Part shown: in pieces, positions 7,303 to 14,785 of the stretch | Layout of the letters: each line of letters opens with the position of its first letter | Numbering within the stretch: position 1 is the first letter of the stretch | Virus record (IMG/VR): IMGVR_UViG_3300035698_014765 | Location: 1-44,532 of that record | Strand: one strand, 5' to 3' | Length of the DNA stretch: 44,532 bases | Source: a virus | Made by a program: the position numbers and the translations under genes | Notes under the pieces: model-generated | The model's database searches: none | What the model saw: the letters and a program-made list of their open reading frames with translations, nothing else | Told to the model about the DNA's origin: nothing

Positions 7303-7649
7303 AGCTGCTACTCGATTGGCAACGCGAATCGCTGCTGCACAACGGCAGGCTTGCTGCGGCGGACGAGTCTGCCGCCAGCAAAACCGCGACCGTCAAACTG
7401 TTTGACGCTTGCGGGCGCTGGACGTACTACGCATTCAGCGCCGAAGCGGCCGTGACCATCTGGTCGAAGGATGATCTGATGCTTTACGGCTTCGCTGTTT
7501 CGCCGCTCGGTCCTGATTGTGACGAGTGGGGCTGTCAGTCTCTGGCTGAAGTGCAAGCGGCCAAAGGACACTTCGGTATCGGCATGGAACGTGACCTGCA
7601 CTTTGCCGGTGTGACGATTGAACAAATACAACAGGGCGAGCGCCCGTAA
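7299..7649 (+). CDS. DUF2958-like protein
   Basis: A 116-residue protein with the DUF2958 order of features: KLFDACGRWTYYAFSAEA, then DDLMLYGFAVSPLGPDCDEW, then SLAEVQAAKGHFGIGMERDL ending in HF. The C-terminal ERDLHF is diagnostic. DUF2958 proteins are common in plasmids and conjugative elements and have no established biochemical role. A start-stop overlap links it to the preceding winged-helix gene. Confidence 0.7.
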   Translation: MKLLLDWQRESLLHNGRLAAADESAASKTATVKLFDACGRWTYYAFSAEAAVTIWSKDDLMLYGFAVSPLGPDCDEWGCQSLAEVQAAKGHFGIGMERDLHFAGVTIEQIQQGERP

Positions 7650-7666
7650 CCTTTGAGGATCTGATA

Positions 7667-7759
7667 ATGAAAACGACAACTGGATATCGACCGACGCCCG
7701 GCTTTGTGCCGACTCTGTTGGTGCTGCTTACGCTCATCGTCATGTTGGTGCTGTCGTGA
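7667..7759 (+). CDS. Thirty-residue single-span membrane protein
   Basis: GAGGAT lies about 7 bases before ATG 7667. The product is 30 residues: a polar head (MKTTTGYRPTPG) followed by a hydrophobic segment (FVPTLLVLLTLIVMLVLS) to the end. Its TGA overlaps the GTG start of the next gene (GTGA), strong support that it is translated. Tiny inner-membrane proteins of this kind in phages act as inhibitors or superinfection factors; no specific role is claimed. Confidence 0.6.
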   Translation: MKTTTGYRPTPGFVPTLLVLLTLIVMLVLS

Positions 7760-8157
7760 ACTTGCCCATCAAAGCACCGGATGACCGGCTGCTCTTTTCG
7801 AGCTGGCGGGATCTGGCCCGACTGGTGAACGCCTGCAATCAAAGCACTCGCGCGATTGCGAATCGGCTCGGCATCAGTAGCTCTGATCTGCGTGCGTACA
7901 TGCGCGGCCAGCGTGATTGCCCGTACCCTGTGCAATACGCGATCCAAGCGATTCACGGCAGCGAGCCGATCTGCGATCAGAGATTTGAAGTGCAGACGCT
8001 TGTCGGCGGCGAGTGGGAAAACATCTGGGCCGTTGATGGTGAGCCAGAGACGTTCGAGAGCCAAGCCGATGGTGATGCTGCAATCAGGGAGCACCTTGAG
8101 GATCTGGACGATGCAAAAATGTGCGCTGACGAATACCGCGTGATCGCAACTATCTGA
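7756..8157 (+). CDS. HTH-containing protein, last gene of the left operon
   Basis: GTG start overlapping the small membrane protein stop. Residues about 20-55 (LARLVNACNQSTRAIANRLG ... SSDLRAYMRGQRDCP) form a Cro/CI- or YdaS-like HTH: ANRLGISSSDLRAYMRGQ. The C-terminal 70 residues are acidic (GEWENIWAVDGEPETFESQA). It is probably a repressor-like regulator. The strong hairpin 8 bases after its stop ends the operon. Confidence 0.55.
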   Translation: MNLPIKAPDDRLLFSSWRDLARLVNACNQSTRAIANRLGISSSDLRAYMRGQRDCPYPVQYAIQAIHGSEPICDQRFEVQTLVGGEWENIWAVDGEPETFESQADGDAAIREHLEDLDDAKMCADEYRVIATI

Positions 8158-8164
8158 CGTTGCG

Positions 8165-8191
8165 GCAGCCCGGGCGTCCTGCCCGGGCTGC
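8165..8191. terminator. Hairpin terminator between converging operons
   Basis: GCAGCCCGGGC (8165-8175) and GCCCGGGCTGC (8181-8191) form an 11-base perfect stem with a five-base loop. The stretch after it (GCTCCTT) is not a clear U-tract. It separates the plus-strand operon ending at 8157 from the minus-strand gene ending at 8237, so a bidirectional block is likely. Confidence 0.6.
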
Positions 8192-8236
8192 GCTCCTTAG
8201 TCCCAATTCCACTTCTCGTTTTAGTCGTGTGCGGTG

Positions 8237-8668
8237 TCAGCTGGTGTCGTGACCCGGTGCGCATTCGCGTATATCGTAACGCTTGTCCTTGTTGATATCC
8301 GAGTACGCGGTCTGCTTTTCCTCGTAGGCTTTTGTCAGCGTCCGGTTGAGTGCTCCGGTCCTGCCCTTGCGCAAGAAAAAGATGCGGCAGATTTCCTGCC
8401 CGAGCGCCAGCTTGTAGGTGCTGGTCGACTGCTCAAGCAGTGTGTTCAGCTTCGTGTCGAGTGCTTCTGTTTCTGATGTCTTCGCGACGGTTCCACCCCA
8501 CGGCAAAACGTCTTGCACAATTAGGTGGCCGACCAGGCTGCCTGTGAGAATGATCATGAATGCCGTGATCCTCACAGACCACCTGTAGTGCAGGTCGGCG
8601 TCAGCCGCGTTGTGCGGCTTGAAAAAACCCCACAAGTAAGATGCGCCATCACGAAAAGCAGCGAACAT
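8237..8668 (-). CDS. Single-span membrane protein, 143 aa
   Basis: A hydrophobic segment near residues 31-52 (VRITAFMIILTGSLVGHLIV) follows a short basic N-terminus. The rest is a hydrophilic, probably helical domain (ETEALDTKLNTLLEQSTSTY, LTKAYEEKQTAYSDINKDKR). The geometry (one N-terminal span, then a long periplasmic helix) resembles an inner-membrane spanin or a phage membrane effector, and a lipoprotein gene lies two genes upstream. No signature confirms spanin. Its ATG overlaps the previous stop by one base. Confidence 0.5.
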   Translation of the reverse strand: MFAAFRDGASYLWGFFKPHNAADADLHYRWSVRITAFMIILTGSLVGHLIVQDVLPWGGTVAKTSETEALDTKLNTLLEQSTSTYKLALGQEICRIFFLRKGRTGALNRTLTKAYEEKQTAYSDINKDKRYDIRECAPGHDTS

Positions 8669-9315
8669 CAGCCGGGGATCTGCGGCTTGTCTTTGTCTTC
8701 TTCGTCGGCAGACTGATCAGCCATGCCTGGCTTGGTTTCGTCCGGGTCCTTTTCCTCTTCGTCCTCAGACGGGTCTGCGAAACCGGCTGGTGTTTTCTTT
8801 TCCTCTTCGTCTTCGTCCTCAGACGGAGCTGCAAGACCGGTTGCTGGTTCCGGGTCGACTGGTGATGGTGCAGGCGCTGCCGTTGGATCGGCGTTTGTCG
8901 TGTCGGTGTTTGGAGCATCGTCGGGTGGATCGTCTACCGTTTCATCCGGTGCCGGCGTTTGCTCGGCAGGTTCGCCGCCCGGTGGTTCGAGTTTGCCTGA
9001 CTGCCCTGTGAAGGCCGCTGCAGCTTTCGGGCTGCTGTTCTTTGAGCTCTTGTTGGCGGTCGACTTGCTGGCAGAGGTTTTCTTCTGCAGCTTGTCGCCT
9101 TCGGTGTTGATCTTGTCGTGCAGTGCTGGCCAGTCTGGCTCGACGCCAGCTGCTTGTGCTGCTGCAACGTCGCGCATGAATGCGTCAACATCCTGTCCTG
9201 ACTGGATGCCGTCGGCGATGAAATTGAGTGTCTTTGCGGCCGCTTCGTTCTCCTGCATTGCGAACAGCATTGCGAGCGAGCGGAAGGTTGAGATTCCAAG
9301 TAAACGAGGATTCAT
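8668..9315 (-). CDS. Acidic proline-rich repetitive protein, 215 aa
   Basis: The N-terminal about 75 residues look folded and helical (LAMLFAMQENEAAAKTLNFI). A Lys/Ser-rich linker (KKTSASKSTANKSSKN) follows, then a long disordered acidic tail with repeats of PSEDE(D/E)EE and Ala/Asp. The repeats are visible in DNA as tandem TTCCTCTTCGTC copies on the plus strand (about 8750-8830). No family was recognised. Low-complexity acidic tails could bind basic proteins or calcium. It sits between the lipoprotein and the membrane protein genes. Confidence 0.5.
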   Translation of the reverse strand: MNPRLLGISTFRSLAMLFAMQENEAAAKTLNFIADGIQSGQDVDAFMRDVAAAQAAGVEPDWPALHDKINTEGDKLQKKTSASKSTANKSSKNSSPKAAAAFTGQSGKLEPPGGEPAEQTPAPDETVDDPPDDAPNTDTTNADPTAAPAPSPVDPEPATGLAAPSEDEDEEEKKTPAGFADPSEDEEEKDPDETKPGMADQSADEEDKDKPQIPG

Positions 9316-9371
9316 GTTTGAAGCTCCTGATTTGGCGATTGAGGGTGTGCTGCGCTGTCAGTTGTTCCTGG

Positions 9372-9752
9372 TCAGCGCCGCCTGATTGCGTTGATCATGC
9401 TCGATAAGGCAATTGCGGCATCGTTCAATGCGAGCTGCAGTGCCTCCTCGTTTTCCGCTGATCGAACTGCACTGAACGCCTGTGCGGCCGTGCCGAGCTG
9501 CAAAATTATTGGCCTGGCTGCAAGTTCCGCAGCGGCCATCTTGTCAACGACCGACTGCGAAGCGCCTGCGTCCGCAAGATCGTTGGCTTCGATCTGCAGT
9601 GCGTTGAAATGGCTGGATGCCACGAATGCTTTTTTGTCGAGCGTGTCTGCGCCTTCATAGGCAAGCCGTGTGCCACTGCAGGCGCTGATCGCAGTGAGGC
9701 TGAGTAGTGCAACGGTCAGGATCATCGCTGCTGATGAAAATCGTTTGCGCAT
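9372..9752 (-). CDS. Putative lipoprotein, 126 aa
   Basis: The N-terminus (MRKRFSSAAMILTVALLSL, then TAISAC) is a lipoprotein signal with lipobox ISAC, so Cys25 would be lipidated. The mature part is an alpha-helical Ala-rich chain (NALQIEANDLADAGASQSVV, QLALNDAAIALSSMINAIRR). AGAGGACC lies about 7 bases upstream of ATG. With its downstream neighbours it forms a separate minus-strand unit after the lysis genes. An outer-membrane spanin or superinfection-exclusion lipoprotein are possibilities. Confidence 0.6.
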   Translation of the reverse strand: MRKRFSSAAMILTVALLSLTAISACSGTRLAYEGADTLDKKAFVASSHFNALQIEANDLADAGASQSVVDKMAAAELAARPIILQLGTAAQAFSAVRSAENEEALQLALNDAAIALSSMINAIRRR

Positions 9753-9790
9753 GTTCTGGTCCTCTGGTTGGTTTGCTCGGGTGTGGGGCA

Positions 9791-9799
9791 GTTATACCA
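9791..9799 (-). promoter_or_regulatory. Candidate extended -10 promoter for the lipoprotein unit
   Basis: On the minus strand TGGTATAAC carries an extended -10 (TG, one base, TATAAC) with no good -35, ending 39 bases upstream of the lipoprotein ATG. It would let the three minus-strand genes 8237-9752 be transcribed independently of the late operon, which is stopped at 10245-10270. Confidence 0.35.
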
Positions 9800-9969
9800 G
9801 CCACCGCCAGTCAGGACCAGCGGCACAAACTGTCGATCAGGAACACCGCCAGAGCTAACCAGCGCCCGCCAGCCATCCAGCGCGGCCAGAACGGCCCCTG
9901 TGAAGCTACTACCCCTCATGTATTCCCGACTTCGGACGGTACAGGGCCGCTCATGCGGGCAGGGCGTTC

Positions 9970-10019
9970 TGTGAGCCAGATCACAGCGGCTGGCGGCAGC
10001 GGTTGCCATACTCGGGTCT
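9970..10019 (+). promoter_or_regulatory. CRP-like site and class II-type promoter
   Basis: TGTGAGCCAGATCACA at 9970-9985 matches both CRP half-sites (TGTGA-N6-TCACA) exactly. CATACT at 10007-10012 is a 4/6 match to the -10 element, predicting transcription from about 10019. The CRP site centre at 9977.5 is then at about -41.5, the class II activating position. There is no convincing -35, as expected for such promoters. It would drive the 59-residue gene at 10046. Confidence 0.55.
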
Positions 10020-10045
10020 TCAACGACGTTCATGGAGTGACCACA

Positions 10046-10225
10046 ATGAAAACCGAAACCTGTTCTGCCACATCGAAAGCTGCTGCCCAGCGCCGCGTGC
10101 GCAACGAATTGCGCAAGCTGACGGACATCGAGTTCTGCTTACAGGCCTTGGGTGTCGGCACTGCTGTAACCAGCGCCGCTGCATTCCTAGTGCTGGATAA
10201 GCTTGATCCGCCGCGCAGCTGCTAG
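10046..10225 (+). CDS. Small moron-like protein, 59 aa
   Basis: ATG 10046 has GGAG 8 bases upstream; a longer open frame from 9707 runs through the promoter and is not used. The product begins basic (KAAAQRRVRNELRK) and ends with a hydrophobic stretch (QALGVGTAVTSAAAFLVLDK), possibly a membrane span, plus a terminal Cys. It is the only plus-strand gene between 8157 and 35439, with its own CRP-type promoter and its own terminator, the definition of a moron. No family was recognised. Confidence 0.55.
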   Translation: MKTETCSATSKAAAQRRVRNELRKLTDIEFCLQALGVGTAVTSAAAFLVLDKLDPPRSC

Positions 10226-10244
10226 AGAACGCGCAAACAGAAAA

Positions 10245-10270
10245 GGCCCGCACGAAGCGGGCCTTTTTTT
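10245..10270. terminator. Bidirectional rho-independent terminator
   Basis: GGCCCGC (10245-10251), loop ACGAA, GCGGGCC (10257-10263), then seven T on the plus strand; the four A before the stem give a T-tract on the minus strand. It ends both the small plus-strand gene (stop 10225) and the late minus-strand operon (holin stop 10294). Confidence 0.85.
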
Positions 10271-10293
10271 GCCTGCAGGATCTGCAGCGAGAT

Positions 10294-10617
10294 TTATTCC
10301 GGTGGCTTGAGAGCCTGCTTTCGGATCTGGTGAATGCCGACCGATGCGCTGCCGACCAGCGCGCCTGCGACGATTGTTTCCCACAAGCCCAGGCTGGCTG
10401 TGGCTGGATTGAAGTCACCGATATCGAAGCCGACTGACTTTGAAACGCCTGCAAGCACCGCGCCTGCGATCGGCAACAAGATTGGATAGTAGGTCTTTGG
10501 AATGAACTCGCCGACCTTCGCATTGATGAGCGCGAGTGTTGGCGGTACTACTGCGGCTGCGATGAGCGGCAGTGCGCTGATCAAAGCATCCAGCGTTGAT
10601 GTGAGAAGTTGATCCAT
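10294..10617 (-). CDS. Holin-like membrane protein
   Basis: A 107-residue protein starting at ATG 10617 (AAGAGG upstream). It has three hydrophobic stretches: about 9-30 (ALISALPLIAAAVVPPTLAL), 43-63 (YYPILLPIAGAVLAGVSKSV) and 77-98 (LGLWETIVAGALVGSASVGI). The C-terminal tail is basic (RKQALKPPE). This is the expected architecture of a class I holin, which opens the inner membrane to release endolysin. It lies directly downstream of the endolysin gene. The open frame extends upstream through the endolysin in another frame and is not real there. Confidence 0.7.
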   Translation of the reverse strand: MDQLLTSTLDALISALPLIAAAVVPPTLALINAKVGEFIPKTYYPILLPIAGAVLAGVSKSVGFDIGDFNPATASLGLWETIVAGALVGSASVGIHQIRKQALKPPE

Positions 10618-10679
10618 GTCCGGAACCTCTTTTTTGTTGAGTGTCCGCTGATCGTATCTGATCGAATGCGATCGAGAAA

Positions 10680-11240
10680 CTATTGGCGGTGTGCTTCTTG
10701 CTCGATGAACTCTGCAGCACGGTTGTTCCAGCCCGCTGCAAAGATCGCCTGCAGCTTGTAGCCATTGCGCGTGACCTTCGATAGTTGCTTGTCGGCCGAG
10801 ACCAGTCGCCCGAACAATCGAATGCGCTTGGCGATGATCAACAGGAACAGTGTTTGCGCGTTTGCGTTGTCGGCCGCCGCCAGCGTGATCGGTCCGAGTA
10901 CACCATCCCGGCGAACGCCGAGTGCTGCCTGCAGCCACTTGCTCGGACGCTTTGGTCCGTGGTGAACGCCTGCATCGATCAGCAGTTCCTGGAGTGCTGC
11001 GTTGCTGATCTGATCGAATTTCGGGGCGCTGATGTAACGCTTGAAATAGAACTCGCGTGCCTGTGGCTCGGTGACTGCCTGCAGGTCTACGGCTGTCAGT
11101 GTCTGATCGTGTTTGAACTCGCGCCATGACTCGAGTGTGATTCCGCCTTTTGTTGGCCCGCCGCGATCCGCTGCCAGGTTGGTGTATTTCGGCCAGCCCT
11201 CGCGCTTGAGTACTGCGCTGATTGTTGTGTCGGTGCTCAT
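10680..11240 (-). CDS. GH108-family endolysin
   Basis: A 186-residue peptidoglycan hydrolase. The N-terminus has VLKREGWPKYTNLAADRGGP followed by TKGGIT, the glycoside hydrolase 108 signature with its catalytic Glu in REGW. A C-terminal peptidoglycan-binding-like part (WLQAALGVRRDGVLGPITL) follows. It cleaves murein at the end of infection, exported through the holin. ATG overlaps the central tail-fibre stop as ATGA. No signal peptide is visible, so it depends on the holin. Confidence 0.85.
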   Translation of the reverse strand: MSTDTTISAVLKREGWPKYTNLAADRGGPTKGGITLESWREFKHDQTLTAVDLQAVTEPQAREFYFKRYISAPKFDQISNAALQELLIDAGVHHGPKRPSKWLQAALGVRRDGVLGPITLAAADNANAQTLFLLIIAKRIRLFGRLVSADKQLSKVTRNGYKLQAIFAAGWNNRAAEFIEQEAHRQ

Positions 11241-14200
11241 ATCAGTGGGAAAGCTACGTCTGGCGGTGTGAATGGGCCAGTGTAAAGCGCCTTGCCCTTG
11301 GTGAGTCGAAATCCATCAAAGTAACCCTCATGAAGCGGTGTTGTCGCCTTGCCAATCAGAATTTCGTCAGCGCCAATGTTGAAAGCTGAGTTGTAAGTTC
11401 CTTGGCTCACGCCGTTCAAGAACATTTCGTGAATGTTGTTGGCTCTCTGCACTGCAATGTGGTTGAAGGTGTTAAGGGAAAGCGCCGTTGTCGAGATTCG
11501 GGTCGCGCTGTTCTGATACCAGTTAACAACTGTGCCGCCGGTTGGCATCCGCATTATTATCTCGCCGATGCCGACAGGTCCGTACTGAATGAAGTCGACG
11601 CCCGGCGATGGCGTGTTGACCGTCAAGTACATCTGAAATTCCAGCGTGTAATCGAGCTGCGCCAAATCCATTTCAGCAGAAGACGCAAACGACGCCCAGC
11701 CGCCAACAGGAACGTACAGCGATGATCCGCCAAACTTTGATTTATCAGTGCTTATCTTGGCTGCGCCGCCGAACGTCGCGGCCCGTGCGTAGCGGTCTAC
11801 GCTTGTGTATGCCGTGTCTCCGTCGTCACCATCGAAGTCCGCCTGCAGCAATACCCTATGGAACCAGTATTCCTCGGTTGGCGGCGTGAACGCACTGTTA
11901 TAGATAGCCGTGCCCTTGACGACTCTAAGCTCATCAATCCAACCGTCCAGCATATTTGGTGAGCCTGCACTTTCACCGATACGGAACGTCGACTGTGAGA
12001 AAGTTGCCGCGACAGAACTCGTGCCTATAGATACGCCATCGATAAACAGTTCATGTACCCCGTCTTGTCTGACCACTGCGATGTGATACCACGTATCGAC
12101 GACAAGATTACCGCCAGTGATGCGGTCAAAGCCGGCGAAATTGAATCGCAAATTATTCTCACCAGCCAACATATACAGAATGCCAAGGGTGCCGACCGAC
12201 CATGACATGATGTTGTGAACATCTAGCAAATTGAGCCGTAACTGGAACTCGACGGTATAGTCACCGGTGCCGAAGTTGAAGACAGCATGCGACGGCACGA
12301 CCACAGAGTCACTAGTGCCATCGCATAGTAAAGCAGAGACGCCGAACTCACTCTGTGCCGTATCAATCTGCGCGTTACCGCCAAAGGTCATCGTCGCATT
12401 CTGGTCGGACTCGTCGACCGCTGTTGTTGCTGCGTCGGTGCCATCGAAGTGCGAATGAAACGAGACTTCAGAATAATCAAAGAAGACGCCGACTGTGAGA
12501 TCTACTTGGCTGCTTAAACCTCCGCCCGGAAGTGCGTTAGCGACTTCGATTGCCTTGATGCCTACCGATGCGACGTCCGAAGCTGGCACAGAAACAATTA
12601 GCGACGTTGTGCCCAGATAAACATGTGGCCGTGGTAGTCCTTCAATGAGTGCTACGGTCCAATAGTTGAAGTCGCTGCCAATGAGCGTCAAGTCAAATGC
12701 AGGTGCCCCGCTGGAAACGGCAGAAGGAGCGATGCTTGTCAGTACAGGAACAGGATTTAGTGAGCCGAGCCACGGTGCCGGCAAAACGGTGCCTAATCCG
12801 TTGCTGGTGAAATAGTCGTCATCGATGATGTGGTAGAGGATGACGCCAATTGGAACGTCTATGAAAGACCAAGTGTCTGCTGCCAGGTTGTAAACAGCGA
12901 TGTTGCCTTCCTCGCCTGCCCAGTCGCCAGTTGCTGCCGGCAGTGCTGGAATAAAATACCTGTCGCCGTCACCGAGGCCGCTGAGTGGACCTTCCAGATC
13001 GTTGCCTAAGACGCCCGTGAAAAGATCAGCACTGCCGCCAGTGAACGGTGCTGTTGCTCCCGCGCCATCGGTTGAAAACAATTCTTCTGACTGTTCGTCG
13101 TAAAACAGAACGCCGATTGGTGCGACGAAATAAACGTATGTGCCTGTGTCGGCATCGTACTCTGCTATCTCGCCTTCGTGGCTTGCCCAGTCGCCAGTGG
13201 CCGCTGGACTAATCGGTATGTAATATCGATCACCATCTGCAGGGCCTGACGGCGGTCCCGATAACACCTTGCTCAATACGTTCGGGTTCGTGTCGTCAGC
13301 GACGACAGGTGCCAAGGCTGCTGTCTGTGCTGCTGCCGCTTGTGCGACGTTGTAGTTCAGGCCTGTCAGCGCGTAAATATCCTGCAGTGCTTCGACCGCG
13401 ATCTTGCCGTCTTCAAGTGCGCCAGCGTTTGTGTTCATCACTCGCATGACAACGCTCTGCAGTGCCGGCCGTGGCCATGTCAGTTTGAAAACGTCGCCGA
13501 TTGTCTTGTCCCAAAACTCGCGGTTGATCGCGAAGCGTGCTCGCCACAATGGCGATGAGCGCGCTGCCAGCTCGCGCGAAGCGACCAGCGTGATCATGTC
13601 GTTGTCGGCGATGCCCGACCGATCGATTGACTCGGCAACGACGCCGCCTTGATTGCGAATGTTTGCCAGGTCCTGCACGACAATCGGGATTGCTTTGAGC
13701 GTGTCTGGATCCGTGTACGTGATCTGCAGCTCGTTGACTGTCTCGCCCCAACCCTGCGTTTGCAGTGACTCCATTCCTGCTTCGCTGATCTGGTCGACGC
13801 CAAAGTCATCGAGTGTGCCGGCGTCGTAGTCGCCACGAAACAGCTTGAGAACGTACTTGTTGTTGCCCGGATCGAGCGCCAGCACGCCGCCGATGTGGTC
13901 GACGACAATCTGCAGGAAATCTTCAACGCGCGATGACTGATTCCAAAGCAGGTTGAGCCCGAGGCCTTCGGTGTGCATCGTGTCGGCCACCGCCATGAAA
14001 CTTGTCTCATCGATCTGCGATGTGGTTGTGCCTTGCCCGAAGCGCGGATCTGTCAGCACTTGGTAGATGATGTGCGCGGCGTTCATGCCGTTGCCGACTG
14101 CTGCCTTTGCCGAGTACCAAACTAGGTCGTTGTGCCAGCCCTTTAGAATGCGCTTTGTCGTGAATGCGAACGGCTTTGCAAATGGTGAGTTGCCAATGTA

Positions 14201-14776
14201 GCCGAACTCGCGCCCGGTGATTTGGTCGACGCCGCTGCGCTCCCAGACGATGCCGAACATGCTGCGGAACGCTGGCATTGGTCCTGCGATTGCGCCATCA
14301 AGATAGGTGTTTGCTGTCTGTGCTGGCTCGCCCATCATCACGGCCAGGCTGCCGACCATGCCGCCCTCTTTCTTGTCGCCGCCGAACATGTCTGCCTGAT
14401 CGGTGACTTCGATTGTCTGGCTTGATGTGACTGAGCCGGTCCAAAGTTCTTTGTCGCCGACCTCGATCTTTGTCAGCGCATCGACTGGACCGTAGCCAAG
14501 ACCGAAGTGAATGCCGAGGTGATATCGAAAGCCGATTGTGGTCGACGAGAAGAGGCTGCGCTGCTTGATCTTTGTGGCCAGTAGATCGCCGTACCAAAGC
14601 ACGTTTGCGCCTGTGATTCGCTTGGTTCCGAACAGCACAGGTAAAGGCCTGTCGAGCTGCGCTGTTGGCAGGTCGAAATCATCGATTGTTGCTGGCTTTT
14701 GCTTCGGTGGCTTCGGCGCAAGTGCAACGCTCACGACCAGTGAAATCAGGAACCAAACGAATTGCGGCCAAACCAT
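11237..14776 (-). CDS. Central tail-tip/fibre protein (gpJ-like) with LamG and DUF2793-like modules
   Basis: A 1179-residue protein. Residues 1-500 are the tail-tip hub portion (KPPKQKPATIDDFDLPTAQL, a type found in phage tail proteins with TIM-barrel/gpJ-like N-terminal domains). Two tandem DUF2793-like repeats follow at about 502-570 and 582-669 (SGPADGDRYYIPISPAATGD; LSGLGDGDRYFIPALPAATG). An IPT/TIG Ig-like domain is at about 672-762. Two concanavalin A/LamG domains come last, at about 770-960 and 965-1179 (HFDGTDAATTAVDESDQNAT; ADFDGDDGDTAYTSVDRYAR). The C-terminal lectin-like pair is the likely receptor-binding part. A hydrophobic N-terminus (FVWFLISLVVSVALA) is present. Confidence 0.75.
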   Translation of the reverse strand: MVWPQFVWFLISLVVSVALAPKPPKQKPATIDDFDLPTAQLDRPLPVLFGTKRITGANVLWYGDLLATKIKQRSLFSSTTIGFRYHLGIHFGLGYGPVDALTKIEVGDKELWTGSVTSSQTIEVTDQADMFGGDKKEGGMVGSLAVMMGEPAQTANTYLDGAIAGPMPAFRSMFGIVWERSGVDQITGREFGYIGNSPFAKPFAFTTKRILKGWHNDLVWYSAKAAVGNGMNAAHIIYQVLTDPRFGQGTTTSQIDETSFMAVADTMHTEGLGLNLLWNQSSRVEDFLQIVVDHIGGVLALDPGNNKYVLKLFRGDYDAGTLDDFGVDQISEAGMESLQTQGWGETVNELQITYTDPDTLKAIPIVVQDLANIRNQGGVVAESIDRSGIADNDMITLVASRELAARSSPLWRARFAINREFWDKTIGDVFKLTWPRPALQSVVMRVMNTNAGALEDGKIAVEALQDIYALTGLNYNVAQAAAAQTAALAPVVADDTNPNVLSKVLSGPPSGPADGDRYYIPISPAATGDWASHEGEIAEYDADTGTYVYFVAPIGVLFYDEQSEELFSTDGAGATAPFTGGSADLFTGVLGNDLEGPLSGLGDGDRYFIPALPAATGDWAGEEGNIAVYNLAADTWSFIDVPIGVILYHIIDDDYFTSNGLGTVLPAPWLGSLNPVPVLTSIAPSAVSSGAPAFDLTLIGSDFNYWTVALIEGLPRPHVYLGTTSLIVSVPASDVASVGIKAIEVANALPGGGLSSQVDLTVGVFFDYSEVSFHSHFDGTDAATTAVDESDQNATMTFGGNAQIDTAQSEFGVSALLCDGTSDSVVVPSHAVFNFGTGDYTVEFQLRLNLLDVHNIMSWSVGTLGILYMLAGENNLRFNFAGFDRITGGNLVVDTWYHIAVVRQDGVHELFIDGVSIGTSSVAATFSQSTFRIGESAGSPNMLDGWIDELRVVKGTAIYNSAFTPPTEEYWFHRVLLQADFDGDDGDTAYTSVDRYARAATFGGAAKISTDKSKFGGSSLYVPVGGWASFASSAEMDLAQLDYTLEFQMYLTVNTPSPGVDFIQYGPVGIGEIIMRMPTGGTVVNWYQNSATRISTTALSLNTFNHIAVQRANNIHEMFLNGVSQGTYNSAFNIGADEILIGKATTPLHEGYFDGFRLTKGKALYTGPFTPPDVAFPLI

Positions 14777-14785
14777 CAGCTGTCC

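Larger units (their letters stand above)
9753..10045. other. Divergent regulatory region
   Basis: About 290 bases without a supported gene between the minus-strand lipoprotein and a small plus-strand gene. It holds candidate promoters on both strands (entries 9791 and 9970). It also contains CATGCGGGCAGGG (9952-9964) and CCAGCGCCCGCCAG (9859-9872), which recur in two other non-coding regions. Short frames in it lack start signals. Confidence 0.5.

Noticed and set aside
8237-9752. Spanin pair
   Set aside because: A single-span protein and a lipoprotein occur together, but they are separated by another gene and lie behind a terminator, and no spanin signature is seen, so only a possibility is noted.
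9707-10225. 172-codon frame including the small moron-like gene
   Set aside because: The upstream part covers the promoter and CRP-like site and lacks a ribosome-binding site; ATG 10046 has one.
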